Below are positions 36,951 through 47,902 of a DNA stretch of 64,000 nt, one piece after another. Both the position numbers and the translations under genes were made by a program. Source of the DNA: Streptomyces sp. NBC_00572 (GTDB lineage Bacteria; Actinomycetota; Actinomycetes; Streptomycetales; Streptomycetaceae). Numbering within the stretch: the first letter of the stretch is position 1; each line of letters begins with the position of its first letter. The DNA lies in the NCBI RefSeq assembly GCF_026341815.1, contig NZ_JAPENX010000001.1, forward strand, positions 1,426,001 to 1,490,000, in the 5' to 3' direction. A model generated the notes under the pieces. It ran no database searches and was not told the DNA's origin. It saw only the letters and a list, made by a program, of their open reading frames with translations.

Positions 36951-38453
36951 TCAGCCCCTTCGCAGCAGCAGCCGGGCGTCGCCGACCGTGAAGATCGAAC
37001 CGGTCACGAGGACACCCGCGCCGCCGTACTCGGCCTCTTCCTCGGCGAGGGTGATGGCCGCCTCGATGGCGTCGGGCAGCCGCGGCTCGACGACGACCCG
37101 GTCGTCGCCGAAGACCTCGACCGCGATCGCGGCGAGCGCGTCCACGTCGGTGGCCCGGGGGTTGGAGTTCGCCGTGACGACGACCTCCGCGAAGATCGGC
37201 TCGAAGGCCTCCAGGAGACCCCTGGCGTCCTTGTCGCCGCTCGTGGAGACCACGCCGATGAGCCGTGAGAAGCCGAAGGCCTCACTGACGCCCTCCGCCG
37301 TCGCCCGTGCGCCGTGCGGGTTGTGCGCGGCGTCCAGGATGACCGTCGGGGAGGAGCGGACGATCTCCAGCCGGCCGGGCGAGGCCACCTGTGCGAAGGC
37401 CTGCCGGACCGTGTCGAGGTCGAGGGTCCGCGCGTGCTCCGCGCCGATCCCGAAGAAGGCCTCGACCGCCGCCAGCGCCACCACCGCGTTGTGCGCCTGG
37501 TAGGCGCCGTGCAGCGGCAGGAAGATGTTGTCGTACTCGCCGCCCAGGCCGCGCAGGGTGAGCAGCTGGCCGCCGACCGCGACCTCGCGGGAGACGATGC
37601 CGAACTCCATGCCCTCGCGGGCGACGGTGGCGTCCGCCTCGACGGCCTTCTTCAGCAGGACCTGCGCCGCGTCCACCGGCTGCTGGGCCAGGATCACGGT
37701 CGCGCCCTGCTTGATGATCCCGGACTTCTCGGTGGCGATCTCGGCGGTCGTGCCGCCGAGCCGGTCGGTGTGGTCCAGGTCGATCGGGGTGACGACGGCG
37801 ACGGAGGCGTCGATGACGTTCGTCGCGTCCCAGGTGCCGCCCATGCCGACCTCGACGACGGCCGCGTCGACCGGGGCGTCGGCGAAGGCCGCGTACGCCA
37901 TTCCGGTGAGGACCTCGAAGAAGGAGAGCCGGTATTCCTCGCGGGCGTCGACCAGCTCCACGTACGGCTTGACGTCCTCGTACGTCTCGACGAAGCGCTC
38001 GGCGGAGATCGGCGCGCCGTCCAGGCTGATCCGCTCGGTGATGGTCTGCACGTGCGGCGACGTGTACCGCCCGGTGCGCAGCTCGAAGGCGCCGAGCAGG
38101 GCCTCGATCATGCGGGCCGTCGACGTCTTGCCGTTGGTTCCGGTGATGTGGATCGAGGGGTACGCGCGCTGCGGGTCGCCGAGGACGTCCATCAGGGCCG
38201 CGATCCGGGTGACCGAGGGCTCCAGCTTGGTCTCGCCCCAGCGGGTGGACAGCTCGGTCTCGACCTCGCGCAGCGCCTTGTCGACCTCCGGGTCCTCCGG
38301 GCGGCCGGGCACGGGGTCACCCTGGGGCACGCCGCCCTGCGTGCGCAGGGTGCGGCTGCCGGCCTCGATCACCGCCAGGTCGGGGTCGCGCTGGGTCTCG
38401 GTGTCGACGATGTCGTCGAACTGGTCGTCGCTCTGGTCGCTCGGCTCACTCAC
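36951..38453 (-). CDS. folC: Folylpolyglutamate synthase / dihydrofolate synthase
   Basis: A 500-residue Mur-ligase-family enzyme that adds glutamate to dihydropteroate and folates. The ATP-binding loop is ITGTNGKTSTARMIEALL. Other ligase motifs are GRYTSPHVQTITERI, VEVGMGGTWDATNVID, HTDRLGGT and the mid-domain LDAAHNPHGARATAEG. The N-terminal 70 residues are acidic and variable (SDQSDDQFDDIVDTE). Start is a GTG at 38453. It is the first gene of folC-DUF4233-ndk and is divergent from the MreB-like gene at 38566. Confidence 0.96.
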   Translation of the reverse strand: MSEPSDQSDDQFDDIVDTETQRDPDLAVIEAGSRTLRTQGGVPQGDPVPGRPEDPEVDKALREVETELSTRWGETKLEPSVTRIAALMDVLGDPQRAYPSIHITGTNGKTSTARMIEALLGAFELRTGRYTSPHVQTITERISLDGAPISAERFVETYEDVKPYVELVDAREEYRLSFFEVLTGMAYAAFADAPVDAAVVEVGMGGTWDATNVIDASVAVVTPIDLDHTDRLGGTTAEIATEKSGIIKQGATVILAQQPVDAAQVLLKKAVEADATVAREGMEFGIVSREVAVGGQLLTLRGLGGEYDNIFLPLHGAYQAHNAVVALAAVEAFFGIGAEHARTLDLDTVRQAFAQVASPGRLEIVRSSPTVILDAAHNPHGARATAEGVSEAFGFSRLIGVVSTSGDKDARGLLEAFEPIFAEVVVTANSNPRATDVDALAAIAVEVFGDDRVVVEPRLPDAIEAAITLAEEEAEYGGAGVLVTGSIFTVGDARLLLRRG

Positions 38454-38565
38454 GGGCCCAGTCTACGGACGGGTTACGACACCACGACCGACAGGACCAT
38501 GGACCCGGCCCTTTCGGGACTTTCGGTCCACCGTCCGCCGTACCGGCCCGGCAAACTTGGCGATC

Positions 38566-39588
38566 ATGGACATAGGGATCGACCTCGGCACGGCCAACAC
38601 GCTCCTCTACGCACGCGGCCAGGGCATCGTGCTCAACGAACCGTCCGTGGTGGCGGTGCAGGAGGGCTCGCGGCACGCTCTCGCGGTCGGCACGGAGGCG
38701 AAGGAGACCATCGGACGCACGCCGGGTTCGATCACCGCGATCCGCCCGCTGCGGGACGGCGTGATCAGCGACTACGAGGCGGCCGAGGAGATGATCCGGC
38801 ACTTCGTGCGCAAGGCCGTCCCGGGCCGCCGCCGGCCCCGCACCCGGATGGTGGTCTGCGTGCCGAGCGGGGTCACCCAGGTCGAGCGGCGGGCGATCGT
38901 GCACGCCTCCCTCTCGGCGGGCGCGCGGGCGGTCCATCTGATCGAGGAGCCGATGGCGGCGGCGATCGGCGCCGGGCTGCCGGTCTCCGATCCGCGCGGC
39001 TCGATGGTGGTCGACATCGGCGGCGGCACGACCGAGGTGGCCGTGATCTCGCTCGGCGGGATCGTCACGGCCCAGTCGCTGCGGGTCGGCGGCGACCGCC
39101 TCGACGCGGCCGTCACCGACTACGTCCGCAAGGAGCACTCGCTGCTCATCGGCGAGCGGACCGCCGAGGACGTGAAGGTCGCGATCGGCACGGCCTGGCC
39201 GGTGCCGGGCGAGGAGGAGCGGGAGGCGCGGACCTTCACCGTGCGCGGCCGGGAGAAGGTCAGCGGGCTGCCCCGGACGGTGGAACTGACGGTGCCGGAG
39301 GTACGGACGGCGCTCGACGAGCCGGTGGAGGCGATCATCTCGGCGGTACGGGTGACGCTGGAGGAGTGCCCGCCGGAGCTGTCCGGCGACGTCATGGAGC
39401 ACGGCATCGTGCTGACCGGCGGCGGGGCGCTGCTGCCGGGCCTCGACCTGCGGATGGCCTCGGCGACCGGCATCCCGGTCTTCGTCGCGGACCGGCCGCT
39501 GGACTGTGTGGCGCTGGGGTCGGGGCGATGCGTGGAGGACTTCGACGGGCTGCAGAGGGTGATGGGGAAGGCGGAGACGGTGCGTTGA
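38566..39588 (+). CDS. Second MreB-family actin homologue
   Basis: A 340-residue bacterial actin, clearly paralogous to the mreB product at 34780. It begins [20 protein letters not shown]. It keeps the nucleotide-binding blocks ([45 protein letters not shown]). It lacks the MSFIGRD-type N-terminal extension that helps MreB reach the membrane, and replaces the conserved [12 protein letters not shown] segment with KAVPGRRRPRTR. No strong ribosome-binding site is seen. It lies between folC and an orphan sensor kinase, a place where Streptomyces usually goes from folC straight to valS. It may form its own filaments or modulate MreB. It is not the divergent Streptomyces Mbl that I know. Confidence 0.9.
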   Translation: MDIGIDLGTANTLLYARGQGIVLNEPSVVAVQEGSRHALAVGTEAKETIGRTPGSITAIRPLRDGVISDYEAAEEMIRHFVRKAVPGRRRPRTRMVVCVPSGVTQVERRAIVHASLSAGARAVHLIEEPMAAAIGAGLPVSDPRGSMVVDIGGGTTEVAVISLGGIVTAQSLRVGGDRLDAAVTDYVRKEHSLLIGERTAEDVKVAIGTAWPVPGEEEREARTFTVRGREKVSGLPRTVELTVPEVRTALDEPVEAIISAVRVTLEECPPELSGDVMEHGIVLTGGGALLPGLDLRMASATGIPVFVADRPLDCVALGSGRCVEDFDGLQRVMGKAETVR

Positions 39589-39645
39589 CCGCCGACGGAG
39601 GGGCGGAGACGGTTCGTTGACCGATCGGCGGAGGGGCGGAGACGG
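39570..39645 (+). repeat. Imperfect 32/33-bp tandem repeat at the end of the MreB-like gene
   Basis: GGCGGAGACGG recurs at 39570, 39602 and 39635. The first two units both read GAGACGGTxCGTTGA, so the last codons and stop of the gene (E-T-V-R-stop) are duplicated just downstream. This looks like a small tandem duplication. Confidence 0.75.
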
Positions 39646-39682
39646 CCTGCCGACACTGCGGCGGCGGACACGCGTGCACCGC

Positions 39683-40834
39683 TCAGCGCGGCAGGCCCGT
39701 CGGCAGCAGCGCCGTCACCGTGTAGCCGTCGTCCTCCCGGCGGGCCCTCAGCGTGCCGCCCATGCTGGTGACCCGCTCCTCCATCGAGAGCAGGCCGGTG
39801 CCGGTCGAGACGGGGGCCGGGTCCGGCGGGGTCTTCGGCAGCGGGTTGCGTACCTCGATGCGCAGGTCGGGGCCCTCCAGCGTGATCACGACCGTCACGG
39901 GCAGCCCGGGCGCGTGCTTGGCGGCGTTCGTCAGGCACTCCTGGACGACCCGGTGGACGGCCGCCTGCCGCAGCGGCGACAGCGCCTTCGCCTCCTCGGC
40001 GACCGTCAGCTCGACGGCGCCGCCCATCCGCTCGCTCTCCCCGGCGAGCGCGGCGAGCCCTTCGAGGCCCGGGGTGGCCGCGTCCCGGTCCGCGCGGCGC
40101 ACGATCGTCTCGTTGAGCATGAGGTGGGCGCGCCGGGCGGTGTCTGCGAGCTCCTCGAAGTCCTTCTGGTGGGCCTCTCCCCTGGCCCGTACGGCGAGGA
40201 CCTCGGCCCGCACGGCGAGGACGGTCAGCTCGCGGCCGACCAGGTCGTGGACGTCCCGGCCGACGGAGATCCGCTCCTCCTGGACGGCCTCCCGGGCGAC
40301 GGCCTCGCGCCGCTGGACCTCCAGGGCGCGGACGAGGTCCTGCCGGTACGCGGCGATGCCGACGCCCGCCGCGAGGACACCGATCGGGACGACGAGGCTC
40401 AGGAAGTCGCTCAGGGTGTCGCCGTGTCTGGCCGGCCAGCCGGGCGTCTGGAAGAGGGCGTAGGCGACACCGACGTACAGCAGGGTGGCGACGACGGCGG
40501 CGCGGCGCCCCCGGTACCGGCCGATCGAGTACAGCGCGAACTGGATCATGGTCAGTTCGTGCAGCCAGCCCATCAGACCGAGCGCCACCACGTACGGCAC
40601 CCAGGGCAGCCGGCGCCGGAGCACCAGGGTGGCGGCCCCGGCCGCGAGGACCAGGGTCGCGGTGACCCCGGTCAGGGAGTTGTCGGCGCGGGCGAGCCCC
40701 GGCACGTCCAGCACCATGAGGCCGAAGGCGCTGAGCGCGGCGACGACGTCGAGGGCGCGGGGCGAGACCGCCCACCGGTCCACGCAACGGCGCAGCGCGG
40801 GGACGGTGGGGAGGCGGAGCATGCCCTCCATCAT
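39683..40834 (-). CDS. Orphan sensor histidine kinase (HisKA_3/NarL type)
   Basis: A 383-residue kinase if started at the ATG at 40834; ATGs at 40831 and 40822 are alternatives, and none has an ideal ribosome-binding site. Five to six membrane segments (about 25-165) are followed by the dimerisation/phosphoacceptor helix ERISVGRDVHDLVGRELT with the phospho-His. A HATPase domain follows with VVQECLTNAAKHAPG (N box) and GTGLLSMEERV (G box). This is the class usually paired with a NarL-type response regulator. No regulator is adjacent: neighbours are the MreB-like gene and valS. A link to the MreB paralogue is only positional. Confidence 0.88.
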   Translation of the reverse strand: MMEGMLRLPTVPALRRCVDRWAVSPRALDVVAALSAFGLMVLDVPGLARADNSLTGVTATLVLAAGAATLVLRRRLPWVPYVVALGLMGWLHELTMIQFALYSIGRYRGRRAAVVATLLYVGVAYALFQTPGWPARHGDTLSDFLSLVVPIGVLAAGVGIAAYRQDLVRALEVQRREAVAREAVQEERISVGRDVHDLVGRELTVLAVRAEVLAVRARGEAHQKDFEELADTARRAHLMLNETIVRRADRDAATPGLEGLAALAGESERMGGAVELTVAEEAKALSPLRQAAVHRVVQECLTNAAKHAPGLPVTVVITLEGPDLRIEVRNPLPKTPPDPAPVSTGTGLLSMEERVTSMGGTLRARREDDGYTVTALLPTGLPR

Positions 40835-41041
40835 CCAAGGTCTTTCGTCCCGACGTCGTGGACCTGAAGTCCCGTCTGATGTGACATCGGGCACTTCGTC
40901 CCTTTTCCGGTGTGACTCGGGACCGTGCACGAAGCATCCCCGCGGCCGGACGGGCTGGGCGAAGACCCGGAGGGACGGCCGGGACGGCGGGCGTGGGCCC
41001 GGTCGCCACGGAGTCCTGAGGCGTACGGGGAGGGGTACGCG

Positions 41042-41076
41042 AGGGGGCCCGGAACCGTGTCACGGTTCCGGGCCCC
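41042..41076 (-). terminator. Terminator of valS
   Basis: A near-perfect 17-bp inverted repeat (41042-41058 with 41060-41076) lies just beyond the valS stop; the centre GTGTCAC forms the loop. Confidence 0.85.
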
Positions 41077-41089
41077 CTCGTCATGCCGT

Positions 41090-43711
41090 CTAGGCCTGCG
41101 GCAGGTTCGCCAGCTGGGCCTCGATGCGGGCGATGTCCTCGTCCGCCTTGGCGAGGCGACCGCGGATCTTGTCGACCACGTTGTCCGGGGCCTTGGCCAG
41201 GAACGCCTCGTTGCCGAGCTTCCCGTTCGCCTGGGCCTTCTCCTTCTCCGCGGCCGCGAGGTCCTTCGCGAGGCGCTTGCGTTCCGCGGCCACGTCGATC
41301 GTGCCCGACAGGTCGAGCGCGACCGTGGCTCCGGCGACCGGCAGGGAGGCGGTGGCGGAGAAGCCCTCGCCCTCCGGCTGGAGGCGCAGGATCTGGCGGA
41401 TGGCGGCCTCGTGGGCGACGAGCGGGGTGCCGTCGACGGTGAGGCGGGCCGGCACCTTCTGGGCGTCCTGGAGGCCCTGCTCCTTGCGGAAGCGGCGGAC
41501 CTCGGTGACGACCCGCTGGACGAGCTCGATCTCCTGCTCGGCGGCCTTGTCGCGGAAGCCACTGTCCTTCGGCCAGTCGGCGATCACCAGGGACTCACCG
41601 CCGGTGAGGGTGGTCCACAGGGTGTCGGTGACGAACGGGACGATCGGGTGCAGCAGACGCAGCATGACGTCGAGGACCTCGCCGAGGACCCGGCCGGAGA
41701 CCTTGGCGCCCTCGCCGCCCGCGAAGAACGTGGTCTTCGACAGCTCGACGTACCAGGCGAAGACCTCGTCCCACGCGAAGTGGTAGAGGGTGTCGGCGAG
41801 CTTCGCGAACTGGAAGTCCTCGTAGTACGCGTCGACCTGCGCGACCGTCTCGTTGAGCCGGGACAGGATCCAGCGGTCGGTCGCCGACATCTCGGAGGCG
41901 TCCGGCAGCGGGCCCTCGATCGTGGCGCCGTTCATCATCGCGAAACGGGTCGCGTTCCAGATCTTGTTGGCGAAGTTCCGGGACGCCTGGACCCAGTCCT
42001 CGCCGATCGGGACGTCGACGCCCGGGTTGGCGCCCTTGGCCAGAGTGAAGCGCAGGGCGTCGGAGCCGTACTTGTCCATCCAGTCCAGCGGGTTGACGGT
42101 GTTCCCGAACGACTTCGACATCTTCTTGCCGAACTCGTCGCGGACCATGCCGTGGAACGCGATCGTGCGGAACGGCGGCTGGCCGTCCATCGCGTACAGA
42201 CCGAACATCATCATCCGGGCGACCCAGAAGAACATCAGGTCGTAGCCGGTGACCAGGACGGAGTTCGGATAGAACTTCTCCAGGTCCGGGGTCTTCTCGG
42301 GCCAGCCGAGCGTGGAGAACGGCCACAGGCCGGACGAGAACCACGTGTCGAGGACGTCGGTGTCCTGCGTCCAGCCCTCACCCGTCGGCGGCTCGTCGTC
42401 CGGACCGACGCAGACCAGCTCGCCGTCGGGACCGTGCCAGACGGGGATGCGGTGGCCCCACCACAGCTGGCGCGAGATGCACCAGTCGTTGAGGTTGTCG
42501 ACCCAGTCGAAGTACCGCTGCGACATGTCGGCCGGGTGGATGTCGACCCGGCCGTCGCGGACCGCGTCACCCGCGGCCTTGGCGAGGGTCTCGACCTTGA
42601 CCCACCACTGCAGCGACAGACGCGGCTCCAGCGTCGTCTTGCAGCGCGAGCAGTGGCCGACGGAGTGGACGTACGGGCGCTTCTCGGCGACGATCCGGCC
42701 GTCGGCCCGCAGGGCGGCGACGATCGCGGAGCGCGCCTCGAAGCGGTCCAGGCCCTGGAAGGGACCGTGGACGGTGATCACACCGCGCTCGTCGAGGACC
42801 TCGATGGACTCCAGGTCGTGGCGCTGGCCGATGGCGAAGTCGTTCGGGTCGTGCGCCGGGGTCACCTTGACGGCACCGGTGCCGAACTCCGGGTCGACGT
42901 GCGTGTCGGCGACGACCGGGATGGTCCGGTCCGTCAGCGGCAGCTTGATCCGCTTGCCGATCAGGTGGGCGTAGCGCTCGTCGTCGGGGTGGACGGCGAC
43001 GGCGGTGTCACCGAGCATCGTCTCCGCACGCGTGGTGGCGACGACGATGGTGTCCTCACCCTCGCCGTACTTCATGGAGACGAGCTCGCCGTCGTCGTCC
43101 TGGTAGTCGACCTCGATGTCGGAGATGGCCGTCAGACAGCGCGGGCACCAGTTGATGATGCGCTCGGCGCGGTAGATCAGACCGTCGTCGAACATCTTCT
43201 TGAAGACGGTCTGGACGGCGCGGGAGAGACCCTCGTCCATGGTGAAGCGGTCCCGGCTCCACGCGAGGCCCTCACCGAGGCGCCGCATCTGGCCGGCGAT
43301 CTGCCCGCCGGACTCGGCCTTCCACTCCCAGACGCGCTCGACGAAGGCCTCGCGGCCCAGGTCGTGGCGGGACTTGCCCTCCTTGGCGAGCTCGCGCTCG
43401 ACGACGTTCTGGGTGGCGATGCCGGCGTGGTCCATGCCGGGCTGCCACAGCGTCTCGAAGCCCTGCATGCGCTTGCGGCGGGTGAGGGCGTCGATCAGCG
43501 TGTGCTCGAAGGCGTGGCCCAGGTGGAGCGAGCCGGTGACGTTCGGCGGCGGGATGACGATGGTGTACGCGGGCTTCTCGCTCTTCGCGTCCGCCTCGAA
43601 GTAGCCGCGCTCTACCCAGCGCTCGTACAGCGGCCCCTCTACCTCGGCCGGCGCGTAGGTCGTCGGCAGTTCGGTGGTGGGCGCTGTCTGCTGCTGAGTG
43701 TTCTCGGTCAC
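41090..43711 (-). CDS. valS: Valyl-tRNA synthetase
   Basis: An 873-residue class I synthetase that charges tRNA-Val. The HIGH-type motif is [12 protein letters not shown] and the KMSKS motif is [14 protein letters not shown]. An editing (CP1) domain lies between them ([20 protein letters not shown]). The anticodon-binding region follows. The C-terminus is the valine-specific coiled coil ([18 protein letters not shown]). Start is a GTG at 43711. No T-box leader was seen in the 138-bp upstream gap shared with the divergent membrane-protein gene. Confidence 0.98.
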   Translation of the reverse strand: MTENTQQQTAPTTELPTTYAPAEVEGPLYERWVERGYFEADAKSEKPAYTIVIPPPNVTGSLHLGHAFEHTLIDALTRRKRMQGFETLWQPGMDHAGIATQNVVERELAKEGKSRHDLGREAFVERVWEWKAESGGQIAGQMRRLGEGLAWSRDRFTMDEGLSRAVQTVFKKMFDDGLIYRAERIINWCPRCLTAISDIEVDYQDDDGELVSMKYGEGEDTIVVATTRAETMLGDTAVAVHPDDERYAHLIGKRIKLPLTDRTIPVVADTHVDPEFGTGAVKVTPAHDPNDFAIGQRHDLESIEVLDERGVITVHGPFQGLDRFEARSAIVAALRADGRIVAEKRPYVHSVGHCSRCKTTLEPRLSLQWWVKVETLAKAAGDAVRDGRVDIHPADMSQRYFDWVDNLNDWCISRQLWWGHRIPVWHGPDGELVCVGPDDEPPTGEGWTQDTDVLDTWFSSGLWPFSTLGWPEKTPDLEKFYPNSVLVTGYDLMFFWVARMMMFGLYAMDGQPPFRTIAFHGMVRDEFGKKMSKSFGNTVNPLDWMDKYGSDALRFTLAKGANPGVDVPIGEDWVQASRNFANKIWNATRFAMMNGATIEGPLPDASEMSATDRWILSRLNETVAQVDAYYEDFQFAKLADTLYHFAWDEVFAWYVELSKTTFFAGGEGAKVSGRVLGEVLDVMLRLLHPIVPFVTDTLWTTLTGGESLVIADWPKDSGFRDKAAEQEIELVQRVVTEVRRFRKEQGLQDAQKVPARLTVDGTPLVAHEAAIRQILRLQPEGEGFSATASLPVAGATVALDLSGTIDVAAERKRLAKDLAAAEKEKAQANGKLGNEAFLAKAPDNVVDKIRGRLAKADEDIARIEAQLANLPQA

Positions 43712-43849
43712 GGGGCCAGTTTAGGGGTGTCCTCGCTCTGTCCTGAAACGCTTTGGTTCGGTAACGGTGTGGCCCCCGCCGCACTTCCTCGTCGGCGGTT
43801 CCGCCAGGATGTTCGGTAGGCATAAACATCCTGTGAGGGGAACCTGTCG

Positions 43850-44809
43850 ATGAGCTACAACCAGCCGGGCCCGTACGGCCAGCAGCCGCAGCAGCCCGGG
43901 CCCTACGGCCAGCAGCCGGGCCCGTACGGCCAGCAGCCGCAGCAGCCGGGCCCGTACGGCCAGCCGCAGGCCCCCCAGCCTGGTTACGGGTACCCCCAGC
44001 AGGCCCCGCAGGGCGTCCCGCCGCAGCAGCAGCCGTACGGCTACCCGCAGCAGGGCCAGCAGCCCGGCCCCTACGGCCAGCAGCCCCCGTACGGCGCCCC
44101 CCAGGGCCCCGGCGGCTACGTACCGCACCCGCCGGCCCCGAAGAAGCCCAAGACGGGCCTCATCATCGGCGCGGTCGCGGTGGTCGCGGCGCTCGGCGTG
44201 GGCGCGTACTTCCTGTTCGGCGGCGGTAGCTCCTCGGTCGCGGACGACGGTCCGCACAAGCTGATCACCCCGGAGACGGTGCTCACCGAATACAAGAAGG
44301 CCCCTGGCCAGGAGAACTCGTCCGACAAGGACTCCCTGAAGGAGGCCGAGAAGAACGGCGTCAAGAACGCCAAGGAGGTCGAGGCCGCCTACGACGTGAA
44401 GGACCCGGCCAACCCCCTCGGGGGCAAGAGGATCTCCTTCACCGGCCTCTACGGCGAGATCGACGACCCCGAGAAGGTCGTCGACTCCATCTTCACCTAC
44501 ACCAAGACGGAGGCGGAGAAGGAGAAGAGCGACTCCGAGGCGCCTGAACTGGTCGGCAGCCCGCAGGAGTACAAGCCGTCCGAGCTCGACGGCGCCATCC
44601 TGAAGTGCCAGCAGCTCAAGACCAAGGCCGACGCCGCCAAGAGCATCCCCGCGATGACCATGACGATGTGCGTGTGGGCCGACCACAGCACGGTGGGCCT
44701 TGTCATCCCGATCGACATGGCCTCCCTGCTCACCGGCAAGGCCGGCTCCGCCGAGGAGGCCGCCGCCACGACCGCCAAGCTCCGCAAGGAAGTCCGCGTC
44801 AAGCTCTGA
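43850..44809 (+). CDS. Membrane-anchored protein with P/Q/G/Y-rich N-terminus
   Basis: A 319-residue protein of unknown function. Residues 1-97 are low complexity, built from GPYGQQP-type units (at least six copies) with only rare charged residues. A Lys-rich stop (KKPK) and one membrane helix at 102-123 (TGLIIGAVAVVAALGVGAYF) follow. The outer domain (about 125-319) has two Cys (in LKCQQLK and TMCVWADHS) that could pair. The topology puts the Pro/Gln/Tyr-rich part in the cytoplasm and the folded part outside. Such N-termini occur in many actinobacterial membrane proteins and can act as disordered interaction regions. GAGGGG precedes the ATG. Confidence 0.85.
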   Translation: MSYNQPGPYGQQPQQPGPYGQQPGPYGQQPQQPGPYGQPQAPQPGYGYPQQAPQGVPPQQQPYGYPQQGQQPGPYGQQPPYGAPQGPGGYVPHPPAPKKPKTGLIIGAVAVVAALGVGAYFLFGGGSSSVADDGPHKLITPETVLTEYKKAPGQENSSDKDSLKEAEKNGVKNAKEVEAAYDVKDPANPLGGKRISFTGLYGEIDDPEKVVDSIFTYTKTEAEKEKSDSEAPELVGSPQEYKPSELDGAILKCQQLKTKADAAKSIPAMTMTMCVWADHSTVGLVIPIDMASLLTGKAGSAEEAAATTAKLRKEVRVKL

Positions 44810-44829
44810 CCCACGGCGCGCACACGGAG

Positions 44830-44863
44830 AAGGGGCGCCCCGCCGGTCGGCGGGGCGCCCCTT
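44830..44863. terminator. Bidirectional stem-loop terminator
   Basis: A perfect 15-bp inverted repeat AAGGGGCGCCCCGCC/GGCGGGGCGCCCCTT with loop GGTC lies between the membrane-protein gene and the convergent clpX. Confidence 0.88.
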
Positions 44864-44878
44864 CCATGTCCGTACGGC

Positions 44879-46162
<1,284 letters not shown>

Positions 46163-46259
46163 GAGGTGCTTCCCCTTCGCCTGGGAGCGCTTGGTTCAGC
46201 GGCTCCTGGTGCCTCATATTCGACGGTACCTTGCCGGGCCCCCCGTTCGGGCCCCCCTT

Positions 46260-46302
46260 GGCACGGTTCACATGGTCGGGATTCGGCCATGCGTACCGTG
46301 CC
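46260..46302 (-). promoter_or_regulatory. Two-tier hairpin in the clpP2-clpX gap
   Basis: GGCACGGT (46260-46267) pairs with ACCGTGCC (46295-46302) and encloses CATGG/CCATG. It sits just after the clpP2 stop and could attenuate read-through from clpP1P2 into clpX. Confidence 0.5.
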
Positions 46303-46318
46303 ACGGGAAGGTCGGGCG

Positions 46319-46993
46319 TCAGCGCTCCGTAGAGGCCGTGCTCTTGCGGGTCGACACGATCTGGTCGACCAGGCCGTACGCCAGGGCGTCCTCGGCCGTG
46401 AGGATCTTGTCACGCTCGATGTCGTCGCGGATCTTCTCGATCGGCGTCGAGGAGTGCTTGGCCAGCATCTCCTCGAGCTGGCTGCGCATGCGCAGGATCT
46501 CGCGGGCCGCGATCTCCAGGTCGGAGAGCTGCTCACGGCCGGTTCCGCCGGACGGCTGGTGGATCAGCACGCGGGCGTTCGGCAGGGCCATCCGCTTGCC
46601 GGGCGTACCGGCGGCGAGCAGCACGGCCGCGGCGGAGGCCGCCTGGCCCATGCAGACCGTCTGGATGTCCGGCTTCACGAACTGCATGGTGTCGTAGATC
46701 GCCGTCAGCGCGGTGAAGGAGCCACCGGGGCTGTTGATGTAGATGGAGATGTCGCGGTCCGGGTCCATCGACTCCAGGCACAGCAGCTGCGCCATGACGT
46801 CGTTGGCCGAGGCGTCGTCGATCTGCACGCCGAGGAAGATCACGCGCTCCTCGAAGAGCTTCGCGTACGGGTCGTACTCGCGGATGCCCTGCGAGGTGCG
46901 CTCGACGAAGCGCGGCACGACGTAGCGGTTGTCCATCGGCGCGCCGGTGTAGAGGCCGCTCGCGGAGAGGTTGTTCTGCATCTGGGTGTTCAC
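46319..46993 (-). CDS. clpP2: ATP-dependent Clp protease proteolytic subunit ClpP2
   Basis: A 224-residue serine protease subunit. The catalytic Ser120 lies in [16 protein letters not shown] and His145 in VLIHQPSGG; the substrate-strand block is [17 protein letters not shown]. The N-terminal 30 residues are longer than in ClpP1 and may be processed. It is 51 bases downstream of clpP1, and the two form the clpP1P2 operon whose products make a mixed barrel in actinobacteria. Start is a GTG; an internal ATG (MQNNLSASG) is possible. Confidence 0.96.
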   Translation of the reverse strand: MNTQMQNNLSASGLYTGAPMDNRYVVPRFVERTSQGIREYDPYAKLFEERVIFLGVQIDDASANDVMAQLLCLESMDPDRDISIYINSPGGSFTALTAIYDTMQFVKPDIQTVCMGQAASAAAVLLAAGTPGKRMALPNARVLIHQPSGGTGREQLSDLEIAAREILRMRSQLEEMLAKHSSTPIEKIRDDIERDKILTAEDALAYGLVDQIVSTRKSTASTER

Positions 46994-47044
46994 CGTCCTG
47001 GTGGCGTTCGGCGGGGGCTGGGGCTCTTCAACGGTCTGCCGGGC

Positions 47045-47662
47045 TCAGGCGCCCGTGCCGCCGCCGCCGGGAACGCCCGCGGCGTGGGTGATGATGTCGT
47101 CGATGAGGCCGTAGTCCTTGGCCTCGTCCGCGGTGAACCAGCGGTCGCGGTCGCCGTCGCGGATGATCGTCTCGACGGTCTGGCCGGAGTGGTGCGAGGT
47201 GATTTCGGCCATGCGCTTCTTCGTACGGAGAAGGTACTCGGCCTGGATCTTGATGTCGGAGGCGGTGCCGCCGATGCCGGCGGAGCCCTGGTGCATCAGG
47301 ATGTCGGTGTTCGGCAGCGCGAAGCGCTTGCCGGGGGTGCCGGCGGTGAGCAGGAACTGACCCATCGAGGCCGCCATGCCCATACCGATGGTGACGACGT
47401 CGTTCGGGATGAACTGCATGGTGTCGTAGACCGCCATGCCCGCCGTCACCGAGCCACCGGGGCTGTTGATGTACAGGAAGATGTCCTTCTCCGGCTCGGC
47501 GGCCAGGAGGAGCATCTGGGCGGTGATCTTGTTGGCGATCTCGTCGTCGACCTGCTGGCCGAGGAAGATGATCCGCTCGCCGAGCAGCCGGTTGTAGACA
47601 TGGTCGCCGAGGCCGCCACCGATGGACGGCTCACCCGCGGCGTAAGGCTTCAGATTCGTCAC
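47045..47662 (-). CDS. clpP1: ATP-dependent Clp protease proteolytic subunit ClpP1
   Basis: A 205-residue subunit with catalytic Ser99 in [16 protein letters not shown] and His124 in [12 protein letters not shown]; the block [17 protein letters not shown] precedes them. Start is a GTG at 47662. It leads the clpP1P2 operon. A perfect match to the ClgR operator lies about 120 bp upstream, fitting the known ClgR activation of this operon in Streptomyces. In S. lividans, ClpP1 loss delays development. Confidence 0.96.
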   Translation of the reverse strand: MTNLKPYAAGEPSIGGGLGDHVYNRLLGERIIFLGQQVDDEIANKITAQMLLLAAEPEKDIFLYINSPGGSVTAGMAVYDTMQFIPNDVVTIGMGMAASMGQFLLTAGTPGKRFALPNTDILMHQGSAGIGGTASDIKIQAEYLLRTKKRMAEITSHHSGQTVETIIRDGDRDRWFTADEAKDYGLIDDIITHAAGVPGGGGTGA

Positions 47663-47781
47663 GTATCCACCTGCTCGTCTCCGACGGCCAGGGCCGTCTC
47701 AGCGTCTCGTTCCGAGGGCACTGCCCTCTCTTCATGGACCCTAACGCGCAGGTAGGACAACGCCATCCCGGTTCCCGAACT

Positions 47782-47795
47782 GTTCGCTGGGAGCG
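47782..47795. promoter_or_regulatory. ClgR-type operator upstream of clpP1
   Basis: GTTCGC-TGGGA-GCG matches the published Streptomyces ClgR motif GTTCGC-5N-GCG exactly. It lies in the clpP1 upstream region, where ClgR is known to act. Assignment rests on motif plus position. Confidence 0.72.
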
Positions 47796-47833
47796 CAAGG
47801 TAGTTGGGGGCGCGTAACCGGGTCCTCGTACGT

Positions 47834-47873
47834 CCACGGGCCCGTACGCACTGGAGTGCGTACGGGCCCGTGG
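47834..47873 (-). terminator. Terminator of tig
   Basis: A perfect 19-bp inverted repeat (47834-47852 with 47855-47873) begins about 30 bases past the tig stop. It insulates the clpP1 promoter from tig. Confidence 0.92.
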
Positions 47874-47902
47874 AGCGGGGTCCGCGCGGGGCGGAGGGCC
47901 CC

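Noticed and set aside
43712..43849. Possible T-box leader before valS
   Set aside because: The 138-bp gap is short, with no specifier loop or T-box core sequence seen.
43855..44120. Short direct DNA repeats that could suggest a CRISPR or satellite array
   Set aside because: They are codons of the P/Q/G/Y-rich protein tail, with no regular spacers.
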